Shown: positions 13,615-26,899 of the stretch, one piece after another
How positions within the stretch are numbered: the stretch's first letter is position 1
Layout of the letters: every line of letters begins with the position of its first letter
Assembly: GCA_011009095.1 (NCBI GenBank)
Contig: VTPC01005333.1
Location: forward strand, 12,666-76,665
Length of the DNA: 64,000 nt
Direction of reading: 5' to 3'
Source: Ignelater luminosus
Lineage: Eukaryota > Arthropoda > Insecta > Coleoptera > Elateridae
Translations under genes and position numbers: made by a program
The notes under the pieces: model-generated
The model's database searches: none
What the model was told of the DNA's origin: nothing
What the model saw: the letters and a program-made list of their open reading frames with translations, nothing else

Positions 13615-14279
13615 CTTGTTATTTTAGACAGATATCTTATCTACGAATTTCCATTAGTATCATCTCTGACTTGTCAAGATAACATAATTTATTACCTCCT
13701 GTGTAAAACAGTCGCCAGTAACAATTACTAAAAAGTAGGCCTGTGCTTTTGGTCTTAGATTTAACTAACAGGCTGTAAGCGACTAATGAAAGTCTTTGCC
13801 CTCCATCCCTTGCTAGAAGATGGAGGTTGACGCTTTCTTCAAAATGATTATTCTTTTGCTTCGCGCGTGTTTTGGCACTTTTTATCAGCAAAAATTGCAA
13901 CAAGGCATTTTTCTTATTAGAGTATTTGTTATTAAAATATTTGACCCTGCCCAAGAAGTTCAAGTTAACCAAGTCTTGTTTTCTTGTCGTAATTGTGGAT
14001 ATAGTTCTCACTAGTTTTTTAAGGTGATTTACTAGCAAGAAATTTTAATTGAACATAAGTTTATTAGATAAATATTACTTTCATAAATATCGGATCACTT
14101 TGACTAAATCAGTATTTGATGTGTATTCTTGCATTGTAGCTACAGAAGTGAAGTCAATACGCGGACACACTGTATGTCCAAACCACAATAGTAAAGGAGT
14201 TACGGACTATATTAAATTTAAAAAAAGATGTGCAGCAATTTAGCATAACACTGTGTTTTATTAATAAAAAATATGTTTA
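13615..14279. other. Unrecognised stretch with a 133-codon minus ORF
   Basis: The minus strand is open from 14038 to 13637 (133 codons), unusual in this stop-rich DNA. The product is basic, with many Lys, Asn and Leu, and no domain, signal peptide or cysteine pattern could be recognised. Overlapping plus ORFs exist at 13820-14014 and 14049-14243. Position between two transposon remnants favours junk or a mobile-element origin. Confidence 0.25.
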
Positions 14280-15196
14280 ACACAAAGTCAATTACATACA
14301 TTAATTGTTCAAAATGTCTCTACGCTGCCTTAATACACATTCTAGCTCTTCTTATAATTTTCGGCATAAACCGAACTCTTCATGTGTCCCCAAAGATAAT
14401 AATACAGAGACATTAGGTCTGGTGACCTCGATAGCTAGAAAACTGGGCTTTCTCTTCCAATCCACCCGTTAGCAAAATTATTTAGATACGTATACTGTTA
14501 CATTTCTATCAAAATGAGGAGGTGCGCTGTTCTGCTGCAACTACATGTTTTGAAGAAGAACTTTTTTCAATAATTCTGGTAAATCGTCTTGTAAAATATG
14601 TAAATAATGCTTGAATGTTAAGCATTCTTAAAATAGGAATCGCCCAATAAGTTGATTATTAAGAATACCACACCAATGTTTACCAAAGAGCCATGTTGAA
14701 GAAAATCCGTAAATAAAATTTGTCGATCAAGCTGCTGGTGTTGAATCAGCCAACGACAAAATTGCACACGCGCTGTATAGTTTGCAAGCTGTAAAGCTTG
14801 GACAGATTGCATAAGATATGGATACAAACCAAAATTGTGTAATGTTCTTTCATTTGAGTAACCCCAACACGATTTGATGTTCTTTGTACGCTAATAGAGG
14901 GTCTGGTTTCAATCATGTTAAGAATAACTTCCTCTTCAACAAGTCCTTGATGTACGGGGCGTTCTGCAGTAGCTTTGGAAAAAGTACCTGTTTTCGTTAA
15001 CTGTCTATGCACATTGCTGAACATACTTCGACAAGATATTCTTTGATATTCCTCTACTGCCGCGCTTGCATTTTCGTCGCAGTATCCATAAATAAAGTGA
15101 ATCTGAATACGATATATGTATTAGGTATTTTCGACTTGAAACTGCCTAAGAAACACACCTTTAAGCTATGCCAGTCGAGTCGCGAGACACCCTGTA
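14280..15196 (-). pseudogene. Tc1/mariner-type transposase remnant (DUF4817-like lineage)
   Basis: The minus strand begins at a CACCCTGTAT terminus (15187-15196). The N-terminal block (15024-14880) holds HRQLTKTGTFSKA, then the ERPVHQGLVEEEVILNMIE and RPSISVQR helix-turn-helix stretch typical of the abundant insect family often annotated as Tc3-like or DUF4817. After a frameshift near 14825 comes YPYLMQSVQALQ, then RVQFCRWLIQ, then ILFTD (first catalytic aspartate). Further frameshifts lead to NGWIGR near 14465, SRSPDL near 14430 and YYLWGHMKS near 14395 (third catalytic block). It is inactive because of stops and frameshifts, but nearly full length. Confidence 0.85.
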
Positions 15197-16060
15197 TAAT
15201 GAATCTTTCATAAGTTTAATGAGATTTATGGTTGTTTAGGTTACGCTAACTCAGTTGATAAATTGCTAAATTTAGGTTTATAGTTCTTGCCTACTGAAAA
15301 TAACCTTTTTGTGTGTACAATTGTAAATTCTCGTAATTTGCTGTAGAATAGTGTGGCGCAGATCACTTCATACCGATACATTTTAAATTGTTTTCGTGAT
15401 GTTTTAGAAACGTGGGGATAGCTATTGTAGAGACTAGAAATTAACGTTGAACGAATGCGCTTATGGAAGGTAAATTTATTTATTATAAATTAATTATAAT
15501 CGATTTATGATTGAAATTATTCCAAGTAAAGGTAGTTTGTAATGTTACATTCATGTCAGTCAAAAAGATTTATTTATTCCAAATGTTTCTTAAAATATGT
15601 ATTTGTAAATACTCTATACATTTATGCGAATGCAATACTAAAATGCATCCATCTCTAAAACAAATATTTATCTCATTTTACGTACCAAAGTTATTCCTCT
15701 ATTAATTACTAGTATTAAAGGCACTAAACAGGTGAATTATTTCTACAGAGGTTTCATTAACTTTTATGACTCATTTCACCTAGGAATTATTACAGGCATA
15801 CAATGTTTATATTTCTAATAGTCTTTTATTACACACTTACCTGCTTTGACTGGTTTAAAACGTGTAATTATATATTTACTGGTGATTATAGCAAGAATTA
15901 TTTTTAGAACAGACCTTTGACTTTGATTATTCTTAAGAGCAATGCCGTTGATTTCAACTTGTTTTGATAATGATTATTAACCCCGAATTAAAAATCAGAA
16001 CAAAATTTTACCATTAAGTAAACAATAAACAAAATTGATGTGAATGTTCTAAGAATTTCC
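15197..16060. other. AT-rich intergenic DNA
   Basis: No gene or repeat supported. The plus ORF at 15511-15705 is AT-driven and looks non-coding. Confidence 0.45.
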
Positions 16061-16520
16061 CAGAATTATTTAAAAGTTACCATTTGTGTTTTTATTTTTG
16101 CCCAAACATGCTTCAGCATCCGGCATTCGCTCATCTGTCAGCATGACGCGGTATTGTGATCGAACCGGAAACGCCCGGTTTCGTGTGTGACCGCGTATAC
16201 CTATTCCCGTGTATATCTGATTTGTTGCTCCAATTAATCCCACAGTTTTGATCAAAATCGTTCATAAATAAAAGGCGCGTGCAAAGAAATGACATCTCGC
16301 GGGAATAAGATCTTCCTGTCGCCGCTGGTGACAGTAGGCGTCGCGGTTGTGCATTCCAGGAATTCTTGTGAGCGCTGCGAAGGTCGCGAGCAGTCGCAAG
16401 GCCTTGTTAGGCGCCACCAAGAGCGGGTCTGCGAATTGCAACGGTCGCTTTAGCTCCGGTATCGCCGGTCTTCCGCGGCTCGAATGGCCCATTCCCTAAT
16501 TTCAGAGTCGGACTAACTCG
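16061..16520. other. Unidentified GC-rich, CpG-containing island
   Basis: A sharp island, over half G+C by eye and with many CG dinucleotides, inside DNA of roughly one third G+C. Its core is 16270-16490. The minus strand is open for 76 codons (16492-16262) and a plus frame from 16290 for about 50 codons. Neither reading matches a family I know. It could be a CpG-rich promoter or first exon of an unrecognised gene, or foreign sequence. A small inverted pair (CGAACCGG and CCGGTTTCG) lies at 16160-16185. Confidence 0.35.
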
Positions 16521-17990
16521 CGGATGCTATTAATCACGATATAGAAAAGATTTAATAAAACTGCTGCATTATGGTAGTTGATAGTTAACCTATAAAATTT
16601 AGACATATTGAAGTTATTGCGGATTTTTTTATTGGAGACTTTAATGATACGTCTGAACAGGTTTACAGTGTTATGGAAATTTAAAATATTTTAGTATTGC
16701 TTTTTACGATTTAGTTTCTTGTTTATTGCATGCTAAAGTAAATAAAATGGAACACATAAATATAATTGTTTTAATTAGGTATGTCTTTAAATATTTCTTG
16801 ATAATCATTTCTTATTTTATGAGAAAATAATAAGACACTGAAGCTGAAAAAAAATTAAGTAAGAACATAAAATATTGATATTTACTTTCTGATTCTGAAG
16901 AAATAATACAATAAGACAAAGTAATAAGAAATTCAAGATATAGAAACTGGTCACGAGAAAATATAAAAAATGTTAGTTAAGTGTTTGTATTTTAATTATT
17001 GTATTATGAACTATTCTGTAAGATGTGTTTTGGACGATTCCATCTTCTACGGACTTTTTCATTTGACATGAATTGACTTAACTTGAGATTTATTAAGTAT
17101 ATGTAGTAGCCCTATTTTGGGCATTTTGCTTATTTACAGATAATGTCTAGAAAATCATTAGTAAACCTGTCTTGAGTCCACCAAGCCCTCGTTCGTAGGA
17201 AAAAAACCACACATAAAAAAGGTCTTTCCAGGAAGGTTTTCAAACTGGCTATGTTACCTTCAATGGAAGCTAAACACGAACTCTTGCGTAAGAGGGTCGT
17301 CTAGTCTAAGAAAAAATTCTCTATAATTACAATGAAAACTGTGACCTTATTTGGTCATCCTCCCTTTTTTCTATTTTAACTATTTGAGAACTATAGGTAA
17401 TCGGGATCTTATAAACAAGATTTTTCATTTTTTTTCTTTTTAGGTACGCCAAATAAACACTACCCAATACAACTACCAAAATACTGCTTCTTCCAATTGC
17501 ATAACATGTTTTGGAAAAGATCTATCTCGAAGATACTTATAGTGTGTAATATGCTTCCCTTTCTCAATAGATACATTACGTTGCAGCAGTTTAGTTGACT
17601 TGTTTTATTAAATTCAAGATTTTCCAGCCCAAAAAAGGATTTCCATTTGGTTCTAATTGTAAGAGAAAATAACATTGACATACTGTTTACTAGGCATGGT
17701 TTGTTGGTAAGTTGCATCAAAATTTTCGAAAAGAGTGTCTAGGATAATAGGCTTTGGTAAAGTGAATTTTGACCTATTAAAAATCATCTAATTTTACTGT
17801 ACATGGATTCGCCAGCATTGAATTCACAAGCTATGTCACTTTGTATTAGTCGTTACATGAAATACTGTACTGCTCTTAAGTTACATAGTTCTCGTTGATG
17901 TCTTTCATTAAGACATTCATTAGTTTCCCATGATCCTAACAACTTACTGATCCGATTTTGACACTGATTAATATCCATTTTGATTGTTAT
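16521..17990. other. AT-rich intergenic DNA
   Basis: Nothing supported. The minus ORF at 17720-17460 lacks any recognisable feature. Confidence 0.4.
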
Positions 17991-18340
17991 CAGGTAGCTA
18001 GCAAAAAGTCATAGGAACGATGGCGACAAAAGGGGCGGCGGGGCTGGAAAGATGTGGTACATGTAGGGTACGATAGCTTCCGCCTCTTGTTGTAAAAGAG
18101 GAGGTTATAGAATCTATATGAGCTGATTTCCCATTCCATGCTGTCAGAAAAAACCACCTAGTTTTCAGTCGTCAGTCGTTACGACTGCCTGGGGGGTATA
18201 GACGGCTCGGCTCCTACATATCCTCGAAGATAGGCCCATAAAAGAAAGGTACTAGTTGCCTTAGCTCTGCATCTAATTCAGCATGTGAGATGGATAAGAT
18301 CCATGCTCAGCAACGGAGATGTGATAAGATAATTGTTTCA
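17991..18340. other. Unidentified GC-richer patch
   Basis: Stands out in composition (GGGGCGGCGGGG at about 18032, CTGGGGGG at about 18190). It has a short inverted pair (GCCTCTTGTTG and AAAAGAGGAGG) at about 18082-18105. No domain could be read on either strand. It may be a fragment of a retroelement, but that is a guess. Confidence 0.25.
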
Positions 18341-19439
18341 GACTTGTAGAGAGAACGAGAATATTTGCCTATCTGTTTGGTGCGAATGCATTCTAATAAT
18401 GTTAAAAAGGCACCGTTACCTCGGTGCTACATTTCTCGAATTCGAGGACATTCAAAGAAGAAGAACTATAAGAGTGGAATATTCTCCAATGAGCTGAGTC
18501 ATTGTAACTTTTACCTTGCTTTGACTTATTTAATCAATGTATTAAATACATTTTTTGTGTATTTTCTAAGTTAATTTATTTGTTTTGCTAGATTTTTCGG
18601 CTCTTTTCTCATTGCTTTCTATCTCCTTATAAAAGCTGCAGATCTGTCTAAAAACTTGGAATTACTCACTTATTACTCAAATATGCAATGTTTTGGGTTC
18701 AGAGCAACCATACCAATCTATATTGTCATTCTAAAACTTTTGATGATTTTTGTTGAGCTCGCCCATGTTTACTTTCTAATTCTAAAACTGTTTAGACGGC
18801 TAGCATAATTTGCTTAGTGCGTTCCTTCTTTCTTTACGGAAACATGTGCAGAGGTAAAGCCGCAAGTTTGCAAATCTCAGACGGTATAGAACTCCCAGCA
18901 CCGAACTATTAATAACGAGTGGTTTTACTTTGAAGTTGCCAGAATGTAAGCAGTGTATGTATATGAAGAGAAAGGCAATGTTCAAAAGTCGTCCAAAGAA
19001 GTCCAAAAACCGGAATCTTTGTTCATTTTTATGTACTCACAAACCGTATTATTGATACCCTTATTTGTAGGTTTCGATATATTTGCATAAAGATGTTAAT
19101 TTGAATCGATTCGTAATAGATTACATTCTTTACCAAAACAATGCTCTTCACGCATTTTTTTTAGTCGCATCCTTCCAAGAATTTTTTCGCAAATCGTACA
19201 ATTTCAAAGATACGCAATCTAATTGTAGGAGAACAAAAAGAAACCAACGGAGAAATTTTTGACAAAATGGGTGAAAATGTGAACCCAAAATTGAATCTAC
19301 ACGATCAAATACAATCCAAACACAATTCAAAACAATGCATTTATAGAGATGAAAAAAGTTTTTGAGGATCAGTTCATTTTCCCATTGTTTCTTGTTAATG
19401 TTATTGTTATTGTCAAGCCATAGATTATGTCAAAAAGAC
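18341..19439. other. Intergenic, nothing recognised
   Basis: Short ORFs at 18365-18574 (+), 19006-18800 (-) and 19330-19148 (-) show no domain or splice context. The last lies beside the transposon-arm relic at 19440-19525. Confidence 0.35.
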
Positions 19440-19525
19440 AAAAGCGGTACTTAAGAAATTAGTCTCCAAAACATGCAGCTTTGCAATTTAACCGACTTCA
19501 TATCTCTTTCTTTTTCTGAAGATGC
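19440..19525 (-). repeat. Relic of a foldback-transposon arm
   Basis: Read on the minus strand, it contains GATATGAAGTCGGTTAAATT followed by GTTTTGGAGACTAATTTC. The same order (AATACGAAGTCGGTTAAATT, then TTTTGGAGATCAGTTTAC) occurs in the arm of the 54601-55382 element. A weaker version is in the arms of the 29571-31012 foldback. A single arm without its partner suggests a solo fragment. Confidence 0.55.
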
Positions 19526-21335
19526 AATAATGGATCTTGAATTTTGAAAAAGTTTGTATTTTTATTTGCATCTTTGTTTAATATCTATCCTTTCATACTA
19601 TACATGGATTTTTCAATGCACCTTGTTAAGGCTACTCGTAGAGATTTTTATAGCAAAAATGGAAAATTCTTTAATCGTTAAAGTGAAACATTTTTGGCGC
19701 CATCTACCGTCATCCTTACATCAACAGCGAATTAGATGAAGAAAATTCTTACAATAAAATGGTAGGTAAAAACTTACATCTACAGATAAATATATATTTA
19801 AAAAAAATAATCTTACGTACCTTTATTCTTTTTTTATGGGTACGTCTGAATTATGTAATTGCTGCGTTAATAGTAAAACTTAAGTTTTATACTTGACATT
19901 TCCGACTGTAAAATAATTAAAACATTTTTACTACTTTATTTAAATAACAAATTATGAACGAGCTAGAAATAATTATTGAAACTGATGTTGAAACATCCAT
20001 TAGCAGTGATTTTCATAAATTCATTTAAAATTATTATTGTCAAGAACAAAAAGCTAACTTTAAATAAAATACGAGCTGATTTGATGTGTTTTAATAACGG
20101 CTTCCTAATTCCAGAGGCGGACCGGTCTCGTAGGATACAGTGATTGATGATTCGATTCGACGTACCGGATTTTCCGGGATAATCCCGGATTTACATTATA
20201 AAACGTTTAACTTTAATCTTTTATGTTTCTTATAATGTTAAATGCTAATTGGATTAAATAAACATTTTAAATTTCTATTATATTGTAAATAAATAATGAT
20301 CTAAGTTAGAAGAAAATTATAATGCGGTTCATTCTGTTTAACAATAAATGTGTGTGGTTTAGTTATGGATTTAAGCAAAATAATAAATTAAATTGTGATT
20401 AAGTGTATGTTGGTGACTTGTTGATTAGTTGAGTCATAAATCTAAGCAACACGCGCATATAAAAATGCATTAATGAGAATTTTATTTAGCTTGGAGTTTA
20501 TTATTTCTATTATATTAAATGTTACAGTAGTTTACTGTTACATCTAATATGCATATTTAGCAAAACATTTATTTTTTGATTTAGTGCATAATATGTTATC
20601 TAGTAAAATTTTTAAAATAAAATTGAGATAACTGTTAACAGTTACAATAATTTAAAAAGAATAAAGTACAAAGGCAGATGTATTAACTTGGGATGTCCAA
20701 GTATTTTTTGGTACAATCGAAGTAATTCTTTTGTAGGTAAAATTAAATATTTGCGCCATAACGCAAGTACTTCAGAGTATTCTAAGCACATAGTTTTAGA
20801 CGCTTAAAGTGTAAATAGTGCTTTGAGTAAATTTAAGTTTGGAGGCTGTTTCTACGTTTGACGTTTTACAATAGCAGTAAGCTAGTTTGAGAAGCAAAGT
20901 AAATATTACATTTTGGTTTCTATTCCAATGATTTTTAATGTTGTTATTATGCAGAATTTTTGCAACCACTTATACTGTTCACCAAGACTAATAGGTACAA
21001 CAATTGTTTTAAAGACTCTTCTTGTAGTTGAGATGTTATTTAAGCTTCGTAATGTTTAGTTTAGAATCCTTTCATGTTCATTTAAGATATATCAAATTTG
21101 ATATCATATTCGCTGATGTTTCGTACTGAATTCAAATTTAGTATCAGGCCAAAAACCAAATTTTGCGAGAATGGTAGCTTTTCAGGCTAGATTCCTATGC
21201 TAAAATCAAACCTTTAAAGAGTTTAAGAATCCAAAAGCCAAAATGACCAAAGGTAATCTACAGAAGCAAAACATCTAGAATTCTAGACTGTATACACCAA
21301 CAGTTGCTGCACAATTGTCAGTTGCATAAGTTCTG
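19526..21335. other. AT-rich intergenic DNA
   Basis: No gene. It contains one of three TTGGCGCC octamers of the window (about 19693) and a short palindromic spot (TTTCCGGGATAATCCCGGAT) near 20172. Confidence 0.4.
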
Positions 21336-22010
21336 TGTGATGTGCAGGACTGTGCAAGCGTCGACAATGGTTCCCTTCATGTGTATCAATTTCTTTTGTC
21401 TCTGGGATCTGCTGTCCTGAAGACTGGCTACTACCGACTGCAGGCCCCTTCTCACTGTCAACCAGGATTCAGCCTAGGTTTTCAGGGAACCATAGACACC
21501 CAGGTTCAGCAAGTCTTCCGACCAGGTCGCTACCTGACACACGTCTTTTCTCTAAGGAAAGGTGAGATCGTCGCTGTCAGGTATATGATCTCTTTTCGTG
21601 CTCTCCTGGAATCCTCGCTTTCCGAATCCTGTAGTAAGAACACGGCTCCAAAGTCTTTTTTCACCACTACCATGCCACCGTTACATTTACGTAACCATTC
21701 AAGCTTCTTTTTCCGTCATTGTCATTATTTCTCGCTATAACCGATATATACCCAATCATATGTATTGCCCCTGGTCAGGGATATCATCAACAACCATCGA
21801 CTTTCCAATTTCCAAATTCCTCCTTCTCCACTACTAGCCGCGTTAATAATCAACACCTTGGTCGGTACGACCGCTGGCAATAACAACAGCTAGCGTCACC
21901 AGGACTTGGCACTCCAGTGCATAAACCTACTCTTCACCACGTCAGCTAACTTCCACTATTTTAATACGGGCACATCCCACCTCCAGCATGGTGGAAAACA
22001 AAACATTGTT
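21336..22010 (+). other. GC-moderate coding-like stretch, unrecognised
   Basis: Clearly richer in C and G than its flanks and open on the plus strand for 132 codons (21342-21740). A second frame (21598-21837) overlaps it. The product has scattered cysteines and histidines but no family could be recognised. Later parts (21840-22010) are C-rich with short repeats of ACCACG/CACC. Candidates are a decayed transposon or an exon of an unrecognised gene. Confidence 0.25.
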
Positions 22011-23719
22011 GTCGCCAACTGCATAAATACTTTTGACCACGGGCGTATTTATCAGTACCAACCAAAACTGATTGGATAAATTCGTGATAATTAAACGGAC
22101 AGTATTTTTTAAATAAAATCTACTATCAATTTGTTTTTATGGAGTTATAAATTTTCGAAGTATTTAGCACCAAATCACCTGATTTGGAAAAATCACAATG
22201 CCTTCATGTCTCAGAATTTGTTCATACTTCTGATAAATACTAAATTAATTTCTTCACATTTTTTAACGCGAAGATAGCTTCTAGAGGCCAACTCATGATT
22301 TTCAGTAAGAATTCCGCTCACTTTCGTGCCATATTTTATTAAAATAGTTATAATTTCTTTATTTGTGGATGCATCTCAATAAATTTGGTCGTACATTAAA
22401 GCTGTGTCTCTGCACTATATCATGACTCCCAGAGTAGGCTTTCTGTTGCCTTTTCTTCTGGAAGACAGTTAATTGTACCTTTCAAACCCAAATTACCACT
22501 TTGTTGAAATTCTTAACATAAGTTGTGAATGACGTAGTCTCGTTATGAAAAAAAGTCCAGAAGGGTGTTTTTGTACCTGTAAAGATGTAAATCGAAAAAC
22601 GCATATAGCGAACGTTACAGGGTGACGTAACTGCGAGACATTCTTATTGAAAATCTTGAGATACGGTGGTCATTAAGAGATCATGATTTTTGCCTTAAGG
22701 TTTTCAGATTTCTCTGTGTTTCCGGGTCTTAGAGAGTCTCCGAATTCTTGGCAACTTTTTGATTCTTAAATCCCCTGCTGATTTTTGAAGACTTTTGGAT
22801 TACTTTTCTTAGCAAGCTATGAAAACATGGTTTTCTACTCTTTCAATAGCTTAATCAGTGTTAACATCACACATTTGTTCAAGTAAGATGCCACTAAACT
22901 TTAGAAAGGAAAAGGGTACAATTCTAAAGTTCTTGAAAAAGAAGATCTTGTGAATAGGCTGTAGGCTTTCAAACAATTGAGGTTTTTGCTAACAAAATTT
23001 TGGGTCTCATTGTATGATAATAATGCATGACTCTCACAGATTTAGATGTTATCAAAGAAAAAGTTTCATGTCTTCCCAAAAAATTTTACAGTGTGTTCTC
23101 GAGCAGAAGTCTGGTTGATATCTGTCTTCCTTGTGGAACAATTTTGGAATAAGTAGTTTTTTTTTTACTCTTAAAACTCTTAATATGCAGATGTTTTACT
23201 CTAAAAGTATTGTAAACAGTGCAAGATATGGAACCAGCAAGACGGAATAAAATTGACTGTGTGAAAAAGTAAATTATTAAATTTACAAGATCTCGACTTG
23301 TTCCAGAGCTATGTATGTATAACTAAAGGAATGGTACGAATCGTAAACCCGAATCTAGAGATTTAGCGCATGCCACATCGGCCATCTTCACATCCTGTGT
23401 AACTATATAGTAGAAAGGTCTTAGCGTTCAGGAAGTAAATCTACCCTTCCAGCTCAGAACTTTAGAATGAATACGGGTTGAAATACCAAATCTATAATGT
23501 TAACAAACATGAAGATAATATTTTGGAGTGCATTTTATTTTGCCTTTTTTGTTTTTATTACTAATTTCACCTAAAGTTTGAATTCAAAACATTTTTAAAA
23601 CACTTCAATCAACAGCTCTTTAAGAACCAGGGATACGCTGAAAAGATAGGCTTACATCTTGCACCTTAGATAATGCTAAGACTCTTCTTCATACTATATT
23701 GTTTTTTTAATTCAAAACA
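22011..23719. other. Intergenic, one transposon-like terminus
   Basis: TACAGGGTGAC at 22616-22626 resembles the termini of other elements in this window, and the sequence after it may be a degenerate element, possibly the one ending at the Tc1 fragment near 23.8 kb. No opposite terminus was found. A patch at 22690-22810 repeats GATTCTTAAA/GACTTTTGGATT-like units loosely. No gene seen. Confidence 0.3.
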
Positions 23720-23945
23720 TTCGGTCATAATTTTGCGAGACCTCACGTAGCGAAAGTTGTCAGAGAATATCTGGATGAGGTGGGCATTAGGCGGTTTGAT
23801 TGGCCAGCACTCATCCTTTCCGATTCAATATTGACTATTAACAATGAATTACAACTTTCAAATATAAACTTAGAACAAAAAATAACAAAAAAGCAACACA
23901 ATTTCAAACTGACCTAAATTTTTTGCTCGCCGGTGTATCATCTAG
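23720..23945 (+). pseudogene. Tc1-type transposase fragment
   Basis: One uninterrupted frame from about 23726 to 23830 reads HNFARPHVAKVVREYLDEVG followed by IRRFDWPALILSDS. This is the classic Tc1 block around the second catalytic aspartate (family form DNARPH) up to the W-P-x-x-S-P-D-L-N-P-x-E block. Here the aspartate of DNARPH is replaced (HNFARPH) and the SPDLNP block is degraded to ILSDS. The rest of the transposase is missing. TTGCTCGCCGGTGTA at about 23926-23940 may be the right terminus. Confidence 0.8.
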
Positions 23946-26899
23946 CAGTGGATTTAGAAAAACTCTCAAAAGAGTTCATGCTTGTTAATTTCAAAACCTT
24001 TCAAATTATTAATTGCTTCAACTTTTAATATACAATATTTTAAAATTATCATTCTGTTACACTTATGACAGCCTGTATCAAAAATATGAATAGCGAATAT
24101 AGCATAACTATTATGCAACAAATGCCAAAAAATTACTCTTTTTTGTATACGCAAGTTTCCTATGCCCTTGGCAAAAATAATTTTTTGATACAGTTCTTGG
24201 TATCAGAAGCTGCCTTTTTAGGTACTAGCGCTCAGAAGAGAGAGAATTTACTTTAGTCAGTAAATTGCTGCCTGTATTACAGATGACTAATACCTTTGGA
24301 CACTGGTGCTTAAAAAGGTCGCTACTTTTGACACGGGTGTAGAAAAATCTCACTGGAATAATTTTTGAAAATACCCAATACACCCAAGTCCGTCTCTGTC
24401 TCTTTCCTGTCCACACATAAAAATTTATTAAGTCGATATTTATGATGCTTTATACTTATGGCATATTTATGTAGTTTTTATTTCTACTGTTCAACTTAAT
24501 TTGTAGGTAGTATATAGAAATTTTACCTGTATAGGAGGAATTACAATTGTTAGGAAATGCCCAGGGAATCCCTGTTTCGTTAATATATTAAAAATAGAAG
24601 CAACCAGCTAACACCTATTTAAGAATCTGATTATCATTAATTTTGTTTTTATTATGATTTAGAATAAGATCAATTAACGCAAAAGGTTTCACGTTGTTTT
24701 TATACTATTATGTACTATTAACAATATACTTCTAATTGTAAAAAGATTTGCTAAATAATAGTAGGTATTAATACCATCAATTTATTCGATTCTTAGACAA
24801 AAAGTATAATCAGAGTATAAAAGTTTCAAGAAAAACCGACGTGCGTGATCGCTGTAATTAATTTAAAAATGTACCTAAAACGTCAATTTATTTTATGTAG
24901 GTGGATACCGGATCTTGTTTATATTTATAATAATTTGTATCATTGAGTGAAACAAAAAACTAGTTTGTTGAACGTAAGAATTATTTTTTTCTTACAAATC
25001 TTCTTTTACATTCGTTCTGATTAATATTAATGGCCGCGTAATTTTAATTAAGATCGTTCTTCTGAATGGACTTTAGTCTGAAATCTAGATAAAATACACC
25101 TTGTTTGTTGCTGTCGGCTACTGGACGTATAAAATTATTTAGATAGGTATTTTAATGTTATATTTAATTTCAAGAAAGCAACAAAATTGTTAAAACCGCA
25201 AAACAAACAGAACATCGTTCTTCAAATACGGGAACTGTCATGTTATCATATTGACATTATTTGGGCTAATTGTTATAATACTGAACATTATTTTTTAAAG
25301 GTTCTTACGTATATAATTTAAAAGTAGTAGTCAGATCTTATCTCATACCTAGTACACTAGAAGTGGATGCAAGAGATGTTTATTTTGCTACGTTGCCCTT
25401 TGCTGTAGATATACAAATGCGTATAAAACTATCTTCTAATATAAATTATCTATTAGAATTGTTAGATCCTTTATAAACAATTTTTTTTCTTGCTGTTCTC
25501 ACTATTTTAGGTATAACAAAATAACTTGGTTGGTTTCACATTATAGTTTATACAACTTAGTACGGGTTCAAATTCAAAAGTATTTGCTTATCACATTTGT
25601 TAATCAAAACCAGTCATAGTAGTTCCACATAGATCCAAGAAACTTGTTTCGTAGATTGAAAATTTGCCCAAACTACAAATGGACTCTATATGAAGATAAT
25701 AGTCACAACTATTTACTTTGCAGCAATTTAGTAAATCTTTTCTGTTTATTAATAGCTTTCACTTCGGTACATTGCTTTCGTTTGATGTCAGAGTTTCACT
25801 TTAAATTAATTTTGTTTCCGAATATCTTGGCTACTATGACGTTTTGATTTTGGTGTGGATAACAGCTCAGCCATTTCACTATTACAGCATTTTACGTCAT
25901 TGTAAATGTCTTTTGACAGTATGTAAATAAGTAAGTAAGTAAGTTTTTCTGCACAAACGACTTAATGCAAATAAGTTTTTCCACGGCAAAATCCACATAA
26001 AGCTTTTTGCTGTAGGAAAAATTATAATCTGCAACTTCAATATAACATCAATTTATACGTAGCTAATGTGTATGAAAAGATTTTTTATCCGAAAACAATT
26101 ATATCTGAAATGCAAATACGTCTTGTCTGTCAGGTCAAACTTGCATGAAAACCTTAAGAACAATTAAATTTTTCGTACCCAGGGTCGGCGTGCTAGTCAC
26201 CCAATGATAGCCAAAATTCAAGACTAACAAAAATTGCTTAATGATTTACGCTGAATAGAAATATAAGATAATAAGATAAAAAATAAGTTTATTATTATTT
26301 CTTTTGCTCGGAAAGTCCAATGGTCTTCTTTCCCACTTATCAGTGACATAACTAATGTCAAAATCAGTCACCGATTTTGAAATCTCTAAGGAACAATGAG
26401 CGTCCAAAAGCTCGTAGGTTCACGAGAGTACGTGGTTTTTTAAAATCTAAAGAATTCAAGATATTACACGGACTGAAAATCTAAAAAAACCTAAAAGGCT
26501 AAAAGAATCTGTATGTATGCAGAAAACTGGGTTATAGATCTTGCAATAATTCAGAACTTTGAGGAATTCCAGGCCACCATGACAACCCGGAAACAAAAAA
26601 TCTAAAGGCTACAAGGATTCCGCAAAATACAAAAATATTGGAGTGGGTCCATAATGAGGGCTTTGTAGGAAGAAACAGTGCAATAGAATGCATAACCTTT
26701 CAAATCATAGTTTAAAGTATTGTGAAGTTTCAACTACCAAGAGAGAAAATCACAGTTATCAAATGGCAGATTTTATTGAGCTTTTGAAATAAGAATTTAC
26801 CATCAAGCAGATAATTATTTATTTCCTTGTATAAGAAAATAAGTTTCTTTAGCCTAGATAAGGTCGTTTGAATAGCATTGACTGATTGATCTACCCATC
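23946..26899. other. AT-rich intergenic DNA
   Basis: No gene supported. A short GTAA/AAGT tandem run lies at about 25927-25943. A loose array of TCTAAAG/CTAAAAG-like units lies at about 26440-26630. Confidence 0.4.

Noticed and set aside
13637-14038. 133-codon minus ORF as a gene
   Set aside because: No domain, no signal peptide, no splice signals, biased Lys/Asn composition, and flanked by transposon remnants. Kept only as an unresolved stretch.
25927-25943. Tandem GTAA/AAGT run as a notable microsatellite or repeated splice donors
   Set aside because: Only about four units; no exon precedes it.
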